Below, piece after piece: positions 26,501-35,189 of a DNA stretch of 64,000 bases. The position numbers and the translations under genes were made by a program. The stretch is from Fen-1308 sp035319125 (GTDB lineage: Bacteria > Nitrospirota > Thermodesulfovibrionia > Thermodesulfovibrionales > Dissulfurispiraceae). Positions within the stretch are counted from its first letter, which is position 1. Every line of letters starts with the position of its first letter. The notes below the pieces were generated by a model, which worked only from the letters and a program-made list of their open reading frames with translations, did no database searches and had not been told where the DNA came from. The DNA is taken from assembly GCA_035319125.1 (NCBI GenBank), contig DATHDG010000013.1, forward strand, positions 26,223 through 90,222. The letters are read 5' to 3'.

Positions 26501-28903
26501 TACGGTGCGCACATACCAGGTATCGCCTGCGTTCATTTCCAGCCTGATTGAGGAGGCTTCTTCAAACACCGCCTGGGCATGCGCGAGAAGCCCAGGGCCG
26601 AGATTCTCGATCGACATGTCAGTTATCGGGCGTCCGACATCTGCCGGTATCAGCGTTATGAGTCTTGACATTGCCGGAGTGAACCGCTTGACGCAAAGAT
26701 GCCGGTCGAGGAAAAGTGTCGGGATATCTGTGCCGGCAAGAAAATTCGTCAGGTCTGCGTTCGTCTCATCCAGCTCCTCGATCTTGGCCTGCAACTGAGA
26801 GTTGACAGTGAGGAGCTCTTCGTTCAGGGATTGAAGCTCCTCCCTCGATGTCTCCATCTCTTCGTTCGACGCCTGCAACTCCTCATTGGATGATTGCAGC
26901 TCTTCGCTGAGACTTTCAAGCTGCTCAATATGGCTCTGCAGGTCTTCACGCGTGGCGCAGAGCTCGTTTTCGAGCTGACGTATTGCGGTTTCGTCAAGCG
27001 AGTTCGTCTCCAGGGACAACTCATCTGTCTTGAGAGAGGAACTTTTTTCCTGGAAGACGACCAGAAAAAGATTGTCCACAATTTTTGAAATCTTTATGGA
27101 GACCTTGTGCTTGCGCCCCGAGTCGCCTGCATTATCCATACGCGTGGAAGAAGAATCGCCGCTTGTCATGGCTTTGTATAAAGCGCCGCGCATGCGACTG
27201 CGCATAATCTCCGGCAACATCTCCAGCAGGTTCTGAGTAGGCGCACCTTCGGGCTGTTTCAAATATAAATTGGTCGGGCCATTATAATAGAAAATCTCGA
27301 AGTTCTGATTTATGGCAACTGCAGCGGGTGCATACCCTAGCACAAGGGCTTTCTGTGCCAACTCGGCAGCCGAAGGCTTGGGTTGGACTGCCGGGCGAGC
27401 ATTTGTCTGCTGAGCTGCAAGCTGCGGCTGCACAAAGGCGCTGAACATCTGCGCACGTGAAAACGAGCGTCCCTTGACCTTTCTAAAAATGCGGTTCTTT
27501 TTCTGACCAACCGACTGGAACAGCTCGCTGCTGCTGCCGAGCGACTCGGCGCTTCCAAGGAACAGGAAGCCATCATCCTTCAAGGCATAATGAAAGAGAG
27601 AAATGCATTTATCCTGGGCATAGGGCTCAAGATAAATCAGCAGATTGCGGCAGACGATTAGATCCATGCGCGAAAATGGCGGGTCGTAGATAAGATCGTG
27701 CTTTGCGAATATAATATGCTGTCTTAAGTCATTGTTGACAGAAAGAGCAAGCCCGTCCGACGTAAGCGTCATAAATTTTTTTAAATAGGCAGGCGTTATA
27801 TCCGCCTCAGCGCTGGCCGGATATAAGCCGGCGCGTGCTTTCTCGAGGGCTGGTTCGTTAACATCCGATGCAAAGATTTGGATATCCCGTTTTTTCCCGG
27901 CAGCAATAAGCTCGTCCTTCATCATCATCGCTATGGAATACGGTTCTTCGCCCGTAGCGCATGCCGGGACCCATATGCGAATGGGCGAGTCGTCCGTTCT
28001 CGCAACCAGTTTCTTGACGACATCAGTATTCAGCGCCTTCCAGATGAGTCTGTCCCTGAAAAAAGAAGTTACACCTATAAGAAAGTCCGATGCCAGCATT
28101 TCCGCTTCAGGAGCCTTGGTTGCCAGCATTTCAAGATAGTCGGCGACCGAGGAGAGACCATGCAGATTCATGCGTCTTCTGATCCTGCGGGATATCACGT
28201 TCCTTTTATAATGGTTGAAATGATATCCGGTCTTGTCGTATATGATATGGAAGAACGGCTCAAACTGGTCCTGGCCGATGAGATCCTCAAATTGGCACAG
28301 ATGTATCCCTGTCCCCGAAACACTCAATAGTTTATGAACCATATCGGAGGGAGGCAGCACTGCGTCAACCTGGCCGGTGTTGATAGCCGCTTGTGGCATG
28401 CTCGAATATTCGGCGGTAGCAGGGTCTTGTGCTAATACAATGCCTCCTGCCGACTTGACGGCTCGCACACCACGGGCGCCATCGGTTCCTGCTCCGGATA
28501 AAATGACGGCGATTATCTCATTTTCCTCATTTTCGGCAAGGGATATCAGAAGTTCATCAATCGGGAGTTTCCTGTGTCTGTCATCAGCAGAAGTGATATG
28601 AATTGTTCCACGCTCCACATGGATCATTTTGTCGGGAGGGTGCAAATAGACATGCCCGGACTGCAGCAAGCTTCCTTCGGCAATTTCTTCGAATTCGAGA
28701 TCGGGTCTCCGGTTATGAAGCAGTTCCGGCAGCAGGCTCTTGTGGGTTGTGGAGAAATGCTGCTGGTATATAATTGCAAAACTGAATTCGCGCGGCAGAT
28801 CGGTTAGGAAGCTCTCGAAAGCCTGCAGCCCGCCCGCTGACGCGCCAATAACGACAATAGGACATAGAGAGTTTTCAGCATTTCCGGAATTATGTGTAGC
28901 CAA
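23543..28903 (-). CDS. CheB-CheR-PAS-GAF hybrid sensor kinase with receiver
   Basis: 1786 residues. Order by motif: CheB methylesterase (~10-190) with Ser in GASAGG, His in QQHFS and Asp in GAGTDGARG. CheR methyltransferase (~205-480) has VPACATGEEPYS. A long Glu/Gln-rich coiled coil (~640-730) is followed by PAS domains (~735-970), a GAF domain (~980-1170) and two more PAS domains (~1180-1420). The HisKA His is in GGVAHDFNN; the HATPase is followed by a C-terminal receiver with phospho-Asp in LVLMDVIMP. The CheB and CheR parts keep their catalytic residues but lack the receiver of chemotaxis CheB. No chemoreceptors are nearby. TTG start, seven bases after GGAGG. Confidence 0.94.
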   Translation of the reverse strand: MATHNSGNAENSLCPIVVIGASAGGLQAFESFLTDLPREFSFAIIYQQHFSTTHKSLLPELLHNRRPDLEFEEIAEGSLLQSGHVYLHPPDKMIHVERGTIHITSADDRHRKLPIDELLISLAENEENEIIAVILSGAGTDGARGVRAVKSAGGIVLAQDPATAEYSSMPQAAINTGQVDAVLPPSDMVHKLLSVSGTGIHLCQFEDLIGQDQFEPFFHIIYDKTGYHFNHYKRNVISRRIRRRMNLHGLSSVADYLEMLATKAPEAEMLASDFLIGVTSFFRDRLIWKALNTDVVKKLVARTDDSPIRIWVPACATGEEPYSIAMMMKDELIAAGKKRDIQIFASDVNEPALEKARAGLYPASAEADITPAYLKKFMTLTSDGLALSVNNDLRQHIIFAKHDLIYDPPFSRMDLIVCRNLLIYLEPYAQDKCISLFHYALKDDGFLFLGSAESLGSSSELFQSVGQKKNRIFRKVKGRSFSRAQMFSAFVQPQLAAQQTNARPAVQPKPSAAELAQKALVLGYAPAAVAINQNFEIFYYNGPTNLYLKQPEGAPTQNLLEMLPEIMRSRMRGALYKAMTSGDSSSTRMDNAGDSGRKHKVSIKISKIVDNLFLVVFQEKSSSLKTDELSLETNSLDETAIRQLENELCATREDLQSHIEQLESLSEELQSSNEELQASNEEMETSREELQSLNEELLTVNSQLQAKIEELDETNADLTNFLAGTDIPTLFLDRHLCVKRFTPAMSRLITLIPADVGRPITDMSIENLGPGLLAHAQAVFEEASSIRLEMNAGDTWYVRTVLPYRASDNNIEGAVITYSDITQLKQADQALRQREQYLRLFIEHAPAALAMFDRDMHYLYASRRWLRDYKLSDRSLAGVSHYEIFPEIGDEWKDIHKRGMAGEVLRAEADRFERADGSVQWIRWEVRPWLDTTGAVGGIVIFSEDVTERTLAGLERELSAGFLHLINQSRDRESLIKSAVTFFRDLTGCEAVGMRLQEGNDYPYFETSGFPAGFVKLENSLCARDNKGEILRDMTGNPALDCMCGNIIRGRFDPSKPFFTENGSFWTNSTSELLATTTEADRKASTRNRCYGFGYESVALIALKAGEDRLGLLQLNDHRKNVFTATDIALWERLAGYLAIAIAKFQATKLLRDSDELYRSLFDNMLNGLAYCRMIFENDRPVDFVYLAVNSAFASLTGLKDVVGKKVSEVIPGMREADPQLFEIYGRVASTGKSERFETYVKALQMWFSISAFRPQEGHFVAVFDVITERKKAEEKLRDSAEKISLILNSAAEGIYGLDRQGSCTFCNPSGLKMLGYENESDLLGKSMHSLVHHSKVNGKSYSLEECPAHIALCRGQMLHREKEMLWRADGSNFFAEYWAHPILRDGEPTGSVVTFIDITERVALENQLVQAQKMEAVGQLAGGVAHDFNNILTAITGHGYLAQSKIAPDDPSRPDIEEILDSANRAAELTRSLLAFSRQETMHAKVLNINDLVAKLDKLLGRIIGEEIKVSTNLTRESVYCVADPIRIEQVLMNLATNARDAMPNGGTLSIQTEKISLTETSTTAFSPIAPGDYALISVSDSGEGISQDNLQKIFDPFFTTKEPGKGTGLGLAMVYGIVKQHGGHIDVQSAPGLGTTFKIFLPIFEAGREQRQAQPVRIKPTRGSGTILVSEDDDRLRKLFEAVLSKNGYEILNAADGEEAVQLFTANQDKIDLVLMDVIMPKKSGKEAFAEIRKIRPDIKIVFVSGYTPDRLDNELTGSSGVTLIMKPVSPVDLLSKISEIMTK

Positions 28904-28958
28904 TCACATGCCTCCAGCGTCTTAAAGCTAACATTCTAAGTGGTCAATGTAAATGAAT

Positions 28959-28976
28959 CGGTCATTATAAAGACCG
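28959..28976 (-). promoter_or_regulatory. Palindrome around a -10 box upstream of the hybrid kinase
   Basis: CGGTC and GACCG flank eight bases, and on the minus strand these contain TATAAT (28964-28969). The start codon is 60 bases downstream. No good -35 is seen, so the box may depend on an activator or be masked by a repressor that binds the palindrome. Confidence 0.35.
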
Positions 28977-29030
28977 TTAGACAAATTCTACCAGATTACA
29001 CAAAACTTGGCTACTTTACTTTTGCTATTT

Positions 29031-31673
29031 CTAATGCTTGGCGTTTTGATTCACCCAACGTGAAATGTTTTTTCTTACGAATTCTATTTCATCCTGTTTC
29101 GTGGGCAGCTTTTTAACGAGTTTTTCATTCAGTACTTCACCGAATATCTTCGAATATAGAGGGCCCGGCTGTACCCCAAGGGACTTCAGATCTTCCCCGT
29201 TGATTAGCGGTTTGATCGTTCTAAGTTCGAGCAGGTATTGTGAAATAGCCTTCTTCTTCTCGTTATCCTGCAGGCTGGCCATGCTGAATAGCAGCGCTTC
29301 TATTTCGCAATCTATAAGTAGATGATAAATCATCACTGGATTTCCCGGAATCAGATTTCGAGCAATCTTCTGCGCTGCATTGAATACTCTAATGATAAAA
29401 TCACGAGTCTTATCAGGAACGACAAGGCGTTCAAGAGCAGCCCCTCGCTCATCGCGGCTCAATCCGTGCAGGAGCGCCAGTATATACAATAGTTCTTTAT
29501 CATGCTTCTCATTGAGAAAAAGCAGGTCGAACCACGAGATCACATCATGTACGGACTCCATGATTGCTTCGAGCTCGGATGAAAACTTCAGCTTGGGATG
29601 GATGAGCTGCGTTAAGTCATAATCGGCTAATCTTTTGAGCGATTTTATAGGGTCTGTTTCGCTGAATATCAGGGTTAATTCATCATAAAGCCGGGTTCCT
29701 GAGAGCTTGTCAAAAATATTCATTCTCACTGCAAGTTTGATCAGGTTTTCCGTGTGCTTCGTAATCTTGAAGCCGAAGCGTTCTGAAAAGCGGATGGCCC
29801 GGAATGCGCGCGTTGGATCTTCGACAAAGCTCAGGTTGTGCAGCACGCGGATGACCTTGTCTTTGAGGTCTCTCTGCCCGCCAAAGAAGTCAATCAAATG
29901 GCCAAAATCTTTATGGTTTATCCTAACTGCCAGAGTGTTTATAGTAAAATCTCGTCTGTACAGGTCTCTTTTCAGAGATGAAGTCTCCACCTTCGGCAGC
30001 GCTGCCGGCGCCTCATAATATTCTGTCCTGGCAGTCGCTACGTCGAGCTTGAACATGTCTTTTATTACCATTGCTGTGCCGAAGGCCTGATGCACAGTCA
30101 CCTTGGCTGCAATTCTTTCACCGAGATTACGCGCAAATGAGATGCCGTCACCTTCAATGACAATATCTATGTCGAGATTTTCCTCGCGCCTTAAAATATC
30201 CCTGACGCAGCCGCCAACTAGATATGCGCCATAACCAAGTTCATCGGCAACGTTGCCGGCCAGCACAATAAAATCGTAAAGACCGGCAGGCAGGGTATCT
30301 TTAAGAAGTGACGATACATTCCTTCCGAATGCTTGATAACTTCCTCCCCGCATTGTCTGTTCCGGCATCAGCCGGCTTTTCCTTAGCACGTCTTCATATA
30401 GCGCCCTCAGAATGTCGGTTCTGGTTATCGCTCCTACTATCTTTTCCCCATCCATGACAGCCACAAATCTCTGGTTTTGCTCAATCATTGTCTTTTCGAT
30501 CTCTGACAGTAATGTCTCAGGCATGACAGTAGTAGCGTCAGTAGTTGCAAAGTCCAGGCATTTGCTTTTCCCGAAGCCATGGAAAAGGGCCTTCTCTACA
30601 ACCTCCCGGGTTATGATGCCTTTATACTCTCCACCCTTTAAAACCGGCAACACGTTGACACCGTAACGTGTCATCATATCTTCAGCATCCTTAACCTTGC
30701 TTTCGCCGGGGATCACTACTACAGGCGTGGTCATGACATCAACTGCCAGCTTTATCGGCCTTATGTTCTTGCGGAGCGAATCCATGATTTTCTCTTCTAC
30801 AATCTCAAACGGCACATCTTTGATCGTAGCCGATGCAGCAGTTGAATGTCCGCCTCCACCAAATTCTGCAAGCAAATGTGAAACGTTGAGTTCTGTGACT
30901 TTGCTTCTGGCCACTATCAATATCTTGTCTGCCATGCTGATGAGGATTATAAGTGCATCCATGTCGAGATCTTCCATGTCCATAATCTTATGCGCCAAGT
31001 ACGAGACATCGCCGAAGCTTTCCATCGTTCCTTTTCCAATACGGATGCGGATGCCGTGTATGACCACTTCTTTGAGTGATTGAACCAGTTCATTGAGCAG
31101 AGCGACCGTTTCCTTGCTGAATTCTTCCTTAAGAAAGTCCGCCACTATATTCAGGTTCGCACCGCGTTTCAGCAAGAACGAGGCCGCTGCAAGGTCTCTC
31201 GGGGTGGTTGATGAATATATGAGCGATCCGGTTTCCTCATAAATGCCAAGGCAGAGGAGTGTTGCCTCCATCGGCGTGATAGGGTATTTTTTTTCTCGAA
31301 TGATTTCCGCAAAAAGCGTAGAAGCCGCCCCGACGGTGTCAAGCACATTTAGCGAACCTTTTATGTCGTCCCGCGTCGGCGGATGATGGTCATAGATGTG
31401 GATAGCGACACCTTTCTTGGATAGCAATGCCTTGAACATTCCAATCCTGTCAGGATGTTTGGTGTCGACAATTATAAGCCGTGAAATCTGATCGACGTCT
31501 ATGTCCTTGAATCTGCTGATCCCGTCAAGCTTGAAAACTTCTATAAAGTCACGGACCTTTTTCTCCAGTGATCCCGGAAAAACGATGACCGCCCCCGGGT
31601 ATATTTTCCTGGCTGCTACTGCGCATGCCAGAGAGTCAAAATCGGCATTGATATGGGATGTAATAACGTCCAT
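29031..31673 (-). CDS. DHH phosphoesterase - CBS pair - poly(A) polymerase/tRNA nucleotidyltransferase fusion
   Basis: 880 residues. The DHH domain (~1-170) has SHINADFDSLAC and YDHHPP. DHHA1 (~180-310) has the GGGGHSTAAS loop. Two CBS domains span ~315-440. A class II nucleotidyltransferase follows (~475-600) with LVGGCVRDIL, the metal-binding DIDIVIEGD and the RRDFTINTLAV strand; the helical RNA-binding part completes the protein. This fusion is known in Nitrospirota, Aquificota and Deltaproteobacteria. The C-terminal half adds CCA or A to tRNA. The N-terminal half may act on nanoRNA or cyclic dinucleotides, with CBS domains sensing adenylates. No Shine-Dalgarno is seen before the ATG. Confidence 0.93.
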   Translation of the reverse strand: MDVITSHINADFDSLACAVAARKIYPGAVIVFPGSLEKKVRDFIEVFKLDGISRFKDIDVDQISRLIIVDTKHPDRIGMFKALLSKKGVAIHIYDHHPPTRDDIKGSLNVLDTVGAASTLFAEIIREKKYPITPMEATLLCLGIYEETGSLIYSSTTPRDLAAASFLLKRGANLNIVADFLKEEFSKETVALLNELVQSLKEVVIHGIRIRIGKGTMESFGDVSYLAHKIMDMEDLDMDALIILISMADKILIVARSKVTELNVSHLLAEFGGGGHSTAASATIKDVPFEIVEEKIMDSLRKNIRPIKLAVDVMTTPVVVIPGESKVKDAEDMMTRYGVNVLPVLKGGEYKGIITREVVEKALFHGFGKSKCLDFATTDATTVMPETLLSEIEKTMIEQNQRFVAVMDGEKIVGAITRTDILRALYEDVLRKSRLMPEQTMRGGSYQAFGRNVSSLLKDTLPAGLYDFIVLAGNVADELGYGAYLVGGCVRDILRREENLDIDIVIEGDGISFARNLGERIAAKVTVHQAFGTAMVIKDMFKLDVATARTEYYEAPAALPKVETSSLKRDLYRRDFTINTLAVRINHKDFGHLIDFFGGQRDLKDKVIRVLHNLSFVEDPTRAFRAIRFSERFGFKITKHTENLIKLAVRMNIFDKLSGTRLYDELTLIFSETDPIKSLKRLADYDLTQLIHPKLKFSSELEAIMESVHDVISWFDLLFLNEKHDKELLYILALLHGLSRDERGAALERLVVPDKTRDFIIRVFNAAQKIARNLIPGNPVMIYHLLIDCEIEALLFSMASLQDNEKKKAISQYLLELRTIKPLINGEDLKSLGVQPGPLYSKIFGEVLNEKLVKKLPTKQDEIEFVRKNISRWVNQNAKH

Positions 31674-31787
31674 AAGATATGACTGATTTTATAAGCTACC
31701 CGGAAAAATAGCAAATATAGTTACCCTGGAGGGATATATCTTATAGTTGCATAATTCCTTCTATCCCGACATTACACTGATTCAGCG

Positions 31788-32897
31788 CTATCGTTTGCGG
31801 CCCAGTAAATTTCTGACCGCCTTGCCCGCCAGGGTTTCTTTTGCCGAAAGCGCTCCCTGCGGGCAGATCTCGATGCAGCAGTAGCAACGGATGCATTTTT
31901 CGTAATCAAAGTTAATCTTCTTTCCATCGGCTGAGATGGCTTGTGCCGGACAGTATTTCCAGCACTGGCCGCAGGCAACGCACGAGGTATTATTGACAAT
32001 CGGCCTTTGAACCAGATGTTTTCTTATAAATCCATGCAGGTAGGGCGGCCCAAATACAAGTGGAGTAATGGAAGGCAGCTCGAAATTTTTGATTTCAGGC
32101 AACTCACCTTGTATTTCAATATCACCAAAATCCCTGCTCTCCAGGGCTATTTTGTTGGTCGGCAACTCTTCCGGCGGGATTCCCAGCGTACGGCATACAG
32201 CCATGTCCAGCGCAACGGCACTGTCACTGCCCATTACAACGCCAATGCTTCTGGGGCGACCACTCTTGCCAGGGCCCTGACCTTCCATTGCAAGAACCCC
32301 GTCCAGGATGGTTGCTGCCGGCCTGAGAGAATCATGTATTTTTATAAGCAGACGAGCGAACATTTCACGGTCTACTCCGGTTCTGAAGTGCCATTCCGGT
32401 TTTTTGATTCCAACAATACAACCAAAAAGATTTTTTACTCCCAGGGTTAGGAGCATTTGTGAATGCGTCTTGAGTTTCGGAAGGTTGATGAGTGCATCGG
32501 CTTCCAGGGCATCGGTTGCGATCTCGATCTTTCCGAATGGCTCTCCCACATCTATTATTGAGCTCTCCCGAAACTCACGAAATTTCACATCCAGCCCTTT
32601 GAGTGCAGATGTAAACCCACCTGCCTTAAGAACTTTCTCAAAAGATCCCATTGCATTGCTGTCTGATATTACGGGTCTTGCGCCTTTGTCCAGAACATAC
32701 TCAGCAGTAGCTCTGACAACAAGCGGGTGGGTCAGTATTGCCTTTTCGGGAGGCGCCGGAGCAAGCAGATTGGGTTTTATAATCACAGTGCTATTGCGCA
32801 CGATCGATGTTGCGGCAAAATGGTCCAGCATGGAGAATATCTGTGGTTTGAGGATATTGTAATCATAGGAAGAAGCTTCGATGACAACGGTTGGCAT
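31788..32897 (-). CDS. DUF362 protein with two [4Fe-4S] ferredoxin sites
   Basis: 369 residues. The DUF362 domain (~1-290) includes VIIKPNLL, DSNAMGSF and the stretch INLPKLKTHSQMLLTLGVKN. The C-terminal 2x[4Fe-4S] ferredoxin has CVACGQCWKYCP and CIRCYCCIEICP, eight Cys in the usual spacing. The biochemical role of the family is not established; an electron-transfer or metalloprotein function is likely. It is divergent from the PilZ gene. The ATG lacks a ribosome binding site and lies 6 bases after a -10 box. Confidence 0.85.
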   Translation of the reverse strand: MPTVVIEASSYDYNILKPQIFSMLDHFAATSIVRNSTVIIKPNLLAPAPPEKAILTHPLVVRATAEYVLDKGARPVISDSNAMGSFEKVLKAGGFTSALKGLDVKFREFRESSIIDVGEPFGKIEIATDALEADALINLPKLKTHSQMLLTLGVKNLFGCIVGIKKPEWHFRTGVDREMFARLLIKIHDSLRPAATILDGVLAMEGQGPGKSGRPRSIGVVMGSDSAVALDMAVCRTLGIPPEELPTNKIALESRDFGDIEIQGELPEIKNFELPSITPLVFGPPYLHGFIRKHLVQRPIVNNTSCVACGQCWKYCPAQAISADGKKINFDYEKCIRCYCCIEICPQGALSAKETLAGKAVRNLLGRKR

Positions 32898-32903
32898 CAG
32901 GCT

Positions 32904-32933
32904 ATGGTATCAGCTGTAAACAGGTATCTTCAA
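32904..32933 (-). promoter_or_regulatory. Candidate promoter of the DUF362 gene, start codon at about +1
   Basis: On the minus strand TTGAAG (32928-32933), an 18-base spacer, then TACCAT (32904-32909). The ATG begins 6 bases after the -10 box. No Shine-Dalgarno is available. Confidence 0.45.
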
Positions 32934-33016
32934 GTTGTTCTTTGGATTTGAATTGGTTCTGAGAGGTCAGTTATATTAAAGAAAATAGTGTAGCGGGTGA
33001 TAAGATATAGCGAGCC

Positions 33017-33421
33017 ATGAATGCCGGGATGAATAATCAGATGGCACCGATCGAGGTCATGTCAGAGGGCAGACGCTATCAGCGGTTTGTTAAGGAAGGC
33101 GCTGTTTCATTGACGATTGGCAGACGGAGTGTTAGCGGCAATCTTGTGAATCTGAGCATCTCAGGGCTGCTTTCTAATTTTTTAAGCAGTCAGCCGCTGC
33201 CGGAGATGTCTGACAAGGTTGATATACGCCTGGAGGCCGGAGGACGCGAAAATATGTTGGAGCTTAATGGCACTGTTGTCAGGATTCAGGTGCCCAGAGA
33301 GCTCGACAAGCAGGACATGATCGAGATAGCTGTAGATTTCGGTGAGCTGCCGCCAGCTGCTAAACATGCACTGCAGCAGCTGATAAATTATCTTCTTGTA
33401 AAAGCCGCACGATACAAATAG
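33017..33421 (+). CDS. PilZ-domain protein, putative cyclic-di-GMP receptor
   Basis: 134 residues, a single PilZ domain. The RxxxR motif appears as RRYQRF at residues ~19-24. The second motif, (D/N)xSxxG, appears as NLSISG near residue 49. Both c-di-GMP contact motifs are therefore intact. It has no other domain, so it would act as an adaptor. The next gene is an acyltransferase 68 bases downstream; plsC, cysteine synthase and the nitroreductase may follow on one transcript. No Shine-Dalgarno is obvious before the ATG. Confidence 0.85.
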   Translation: MNAGMNNQMAPIEVMSEGRRYQRFVKEGAVSLTIGRRSVSGNLVNLSISGLLSNFLSSQPLPEMSDKVDIRLEAGGRENMLELNGTVVRIQVPRELDKQDMIEIAVDFGELPPAAKHALQQLINYLLVKAARYK

Positions 33422-33489
33422 GCACTGCTGATCTTGCACTGTACAGCGACTGGTTTCATTATTCATTGCTGGGAGCAAATATACAATCC

Positions 33490-34251
33490 ATGACTGCATT
33501 GAGACTTTGCAGACTGATACTTCTGCTGCCGACGAGTCTTTTTTTTCTTGTTGCGGGTGCTATCGTGAACATTGTCACGGCGGCAAGTGAGAGCTGCAGA
33601 GCGCGCGCCTGCGCGGTCTGCACTATGATGTGGGCCAGAGTCATGTGTATGATTCTTGGTATCAGAATAAAAAAAAGCGGGGCAGAAAGCGAGCTTGGTG
33701 GTTTCGTCGTCTGCAATCATTCCAGCTATCTGGACGTTCTGGTGATGGGATCTGTGCGTCCTTCATCTTTTCTTGCAAAGAAGGAAGTTAAAGGCTGGCC
33801 GCTGGTTGGCTGGCTTGCAACGTTGGGAGGCACACTGTTTGTGAATAGGGAAAATAAGAAGAGCGCGGTTATGGCTATGGAGGAGATAGGACGCAAAATA
33901 GACCATGGCGTTATGGTGGTTATATTTCCGGAAGGAACGACTTCTGACGGAAGGTCGATACGCGTGTTCAAAAGCACCTTTTTCAGCGTTCCCGCTTGCA
34001 GAAACATGCCGGTGACTCCGGTGAGCATCAGATATCCTGCCGAGCTAATCGGTTCGGTTGCATGGTATGGCGGGATGGGTCTGCTGCCGCACCTTTGGCG
34101 TCTGCTCGGTATTCGGAGGATAGATGCTTCTATTTATTTTAATCCTCCGGTATGGCGGCAGGAGGCGCATCTGTCTGCTGCGAACGCGAGAAAGCAGCTC
34201 TGCGCGCAGGCCTACGAGAGTGTTGTTCAGGGATTCGGAACGGCGGGATAA
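33490..34251 (+). CDS. plsC: 1-acyl-sn-glycerol-3-phosphate acyltransferase
   Basis: 253 residues from the ATG at 33490 (MTALRLCRLILLLPTSLFF), with N-terminal membrane helices. Acyltransferase block I is CNHSSYLDVL (NHxxxxD). Block III is FPEGTTSDG. It makes phosphatidic acid from lysophosphatidic acid at the inner membrane. A TTG at 33466 would add eight residues of no family likeness. The ribosome binding site is poor (GGGAG 14 bases away). Cysteine synthase follows after 26 bases. Confidence 0.9.
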   Translation: MTALRLCRLILLLPTSLFFLVAGAIVNIVTAASESCRARACAVCTMMWARVMCMILGIRIKKSGAESELGGFVVCNHSSYLDVLVMGSVRPSSFLAKKEVKGWPLVGWLATLGGTLFVNRENKKSAVMAMEEIGRKIDHGVMVVIFPEGTTSDGRSIRVFKSTFFSVPACRNMPVTPVSIRYPAELIGSVAWYGGMGLLPHLWRLLGIRRIDASIYFNPPVWRQEAHLSAANARKQLCAQAYESVVQGFGTAG

Positions 34252-34277
34252 GGGTTCTAAAATCAGGAGGGCAATAA

Positions 34278-35186
34278 ATGGGAGTTTCAGAAGCAGTCGG
34301 CAATACTCCGTTAGTTAGAATAGAAAACATCAATCCCAATCCAAACGTGCGCTTGTTCGCCAAGGTTGAAGGCAATAATCCGGGCGGATCTGTGAAAGAC
34401 AGGGTTGCGCTTTATATGCTTGAGACCGCCGAGCGCGAAGGGCTTTTAACAAGGGACAAGATCATACTTGAAGCGACGTCGGGCAATACAGGGATAGGCT
34501 TGGCTATGATAGGAGCTGCAAAGAAATACCGCGTTAAGCTTACTATGCCTGCATGCGTTAGCGTGGAACGGAGAAAGGTTCTTGAGGCCTTTGGGGCTGA
34601 ACTTATTCTTAGCCCATCTAATGAGGGAACAGACGGAGCCATTAGGCTTGCGCACAGGATCATGTCTGAACAGCCTGACCTTTACTTCATGCCGAACCAG
34701 TTCGATAATCCCTCAAATGCGGCGGCACACTATGAAACCACCGGTAAGGAGATTGTCGCACAGACAGGTGGCAATATAACTCATTTTGTTGCGGGGATGG
34801 GGACGACTGGCACGCTGATGGGTGTAGGCAGAAGGCTGAAAGAACACAATCCGGCAATAGCTATTGTCGGAGTTGAGCCTGTCAAAGGACATAGGGTTCA
34901 GGGTCTGAAGAACATGACGGAGAGCATCGTGCCGAAGATCTTCGATCCTTCGAAGCTGGACGAGCGTTACATAGTCACTGACGAGGAGGCCTTCGACACC
35001 ACAAGGATGCTTGCAATCAAGGAAGGCCTGTTTGTAGGCATGTCGAGCGGCGCCGCCATGCATATAGCGATAAAGAAATCCAGCGAACTGAGGGAAGGCG
35101 TGATAGTAGTCCTTCTGCCTGACCGCGGAGACAGATATCTTTCTACTGCGCTCTTCACATCTGTCTGCGGCAAATGCCCTCCTTAA
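34278..35186 (+). CDS. cysM: Cysteine synthase (O-acetylserine or O-phosphoserine sulfhydrylase), CysK/CysM family
   Basis: 302 residues, PLP fold type II. The PLP lysine is in NPGGSVKDR and the substrate loop is EATSGNTG. The phosphate-binding loop is GMGTTGTLMG, and the late Ser/Asp is in LLPDRGDRYLS. It converts O-acetylserine plus sulfide (or thiosulfate) to cysteine. The short C-terminus and the NTPLVRI start resemble CysM. Paralogs such as cystathionine beta-synthase lack this end. AGGAGG precedes the ATG. The nitroreductase starts 3 bases after its stop. Confidence 0.9.
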   Translation: MGVSEAVGNTPLVRIENINPNPNVRLFAKVEGNNPGGSVKDRVALYMLETAEREGLLTRDKIILEATSGNTGIGLAMIGAAKKYRVKLTMPACVSVERRKVLEAFGAELILSPSNEGTDGAIRLAHRIMSEQPDLYFMPNQFDNPSNAAAHYETTGKEIVAQTGGNITHFVAGMGTTGTLMGVGRRLKEHNPAIAIVGVEPVKGHRVQGLKNMTESIVPKIFDPSKLDERYIVTDEEAFDTTRMLAIKEGLFVGMSSGAAMHIAIKKSSELREGVIVVLLPDRGDRYLSTALFTSVCGKCPP

Positions 35187-35189
35187 TCT

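Noticed and set aside
27878..28330. Plus-strand 150-codon frame opposite the hybrid kinase
   Set aside because: Lies fully over the CheR part of the real gene; composition is that of a reverse complement.
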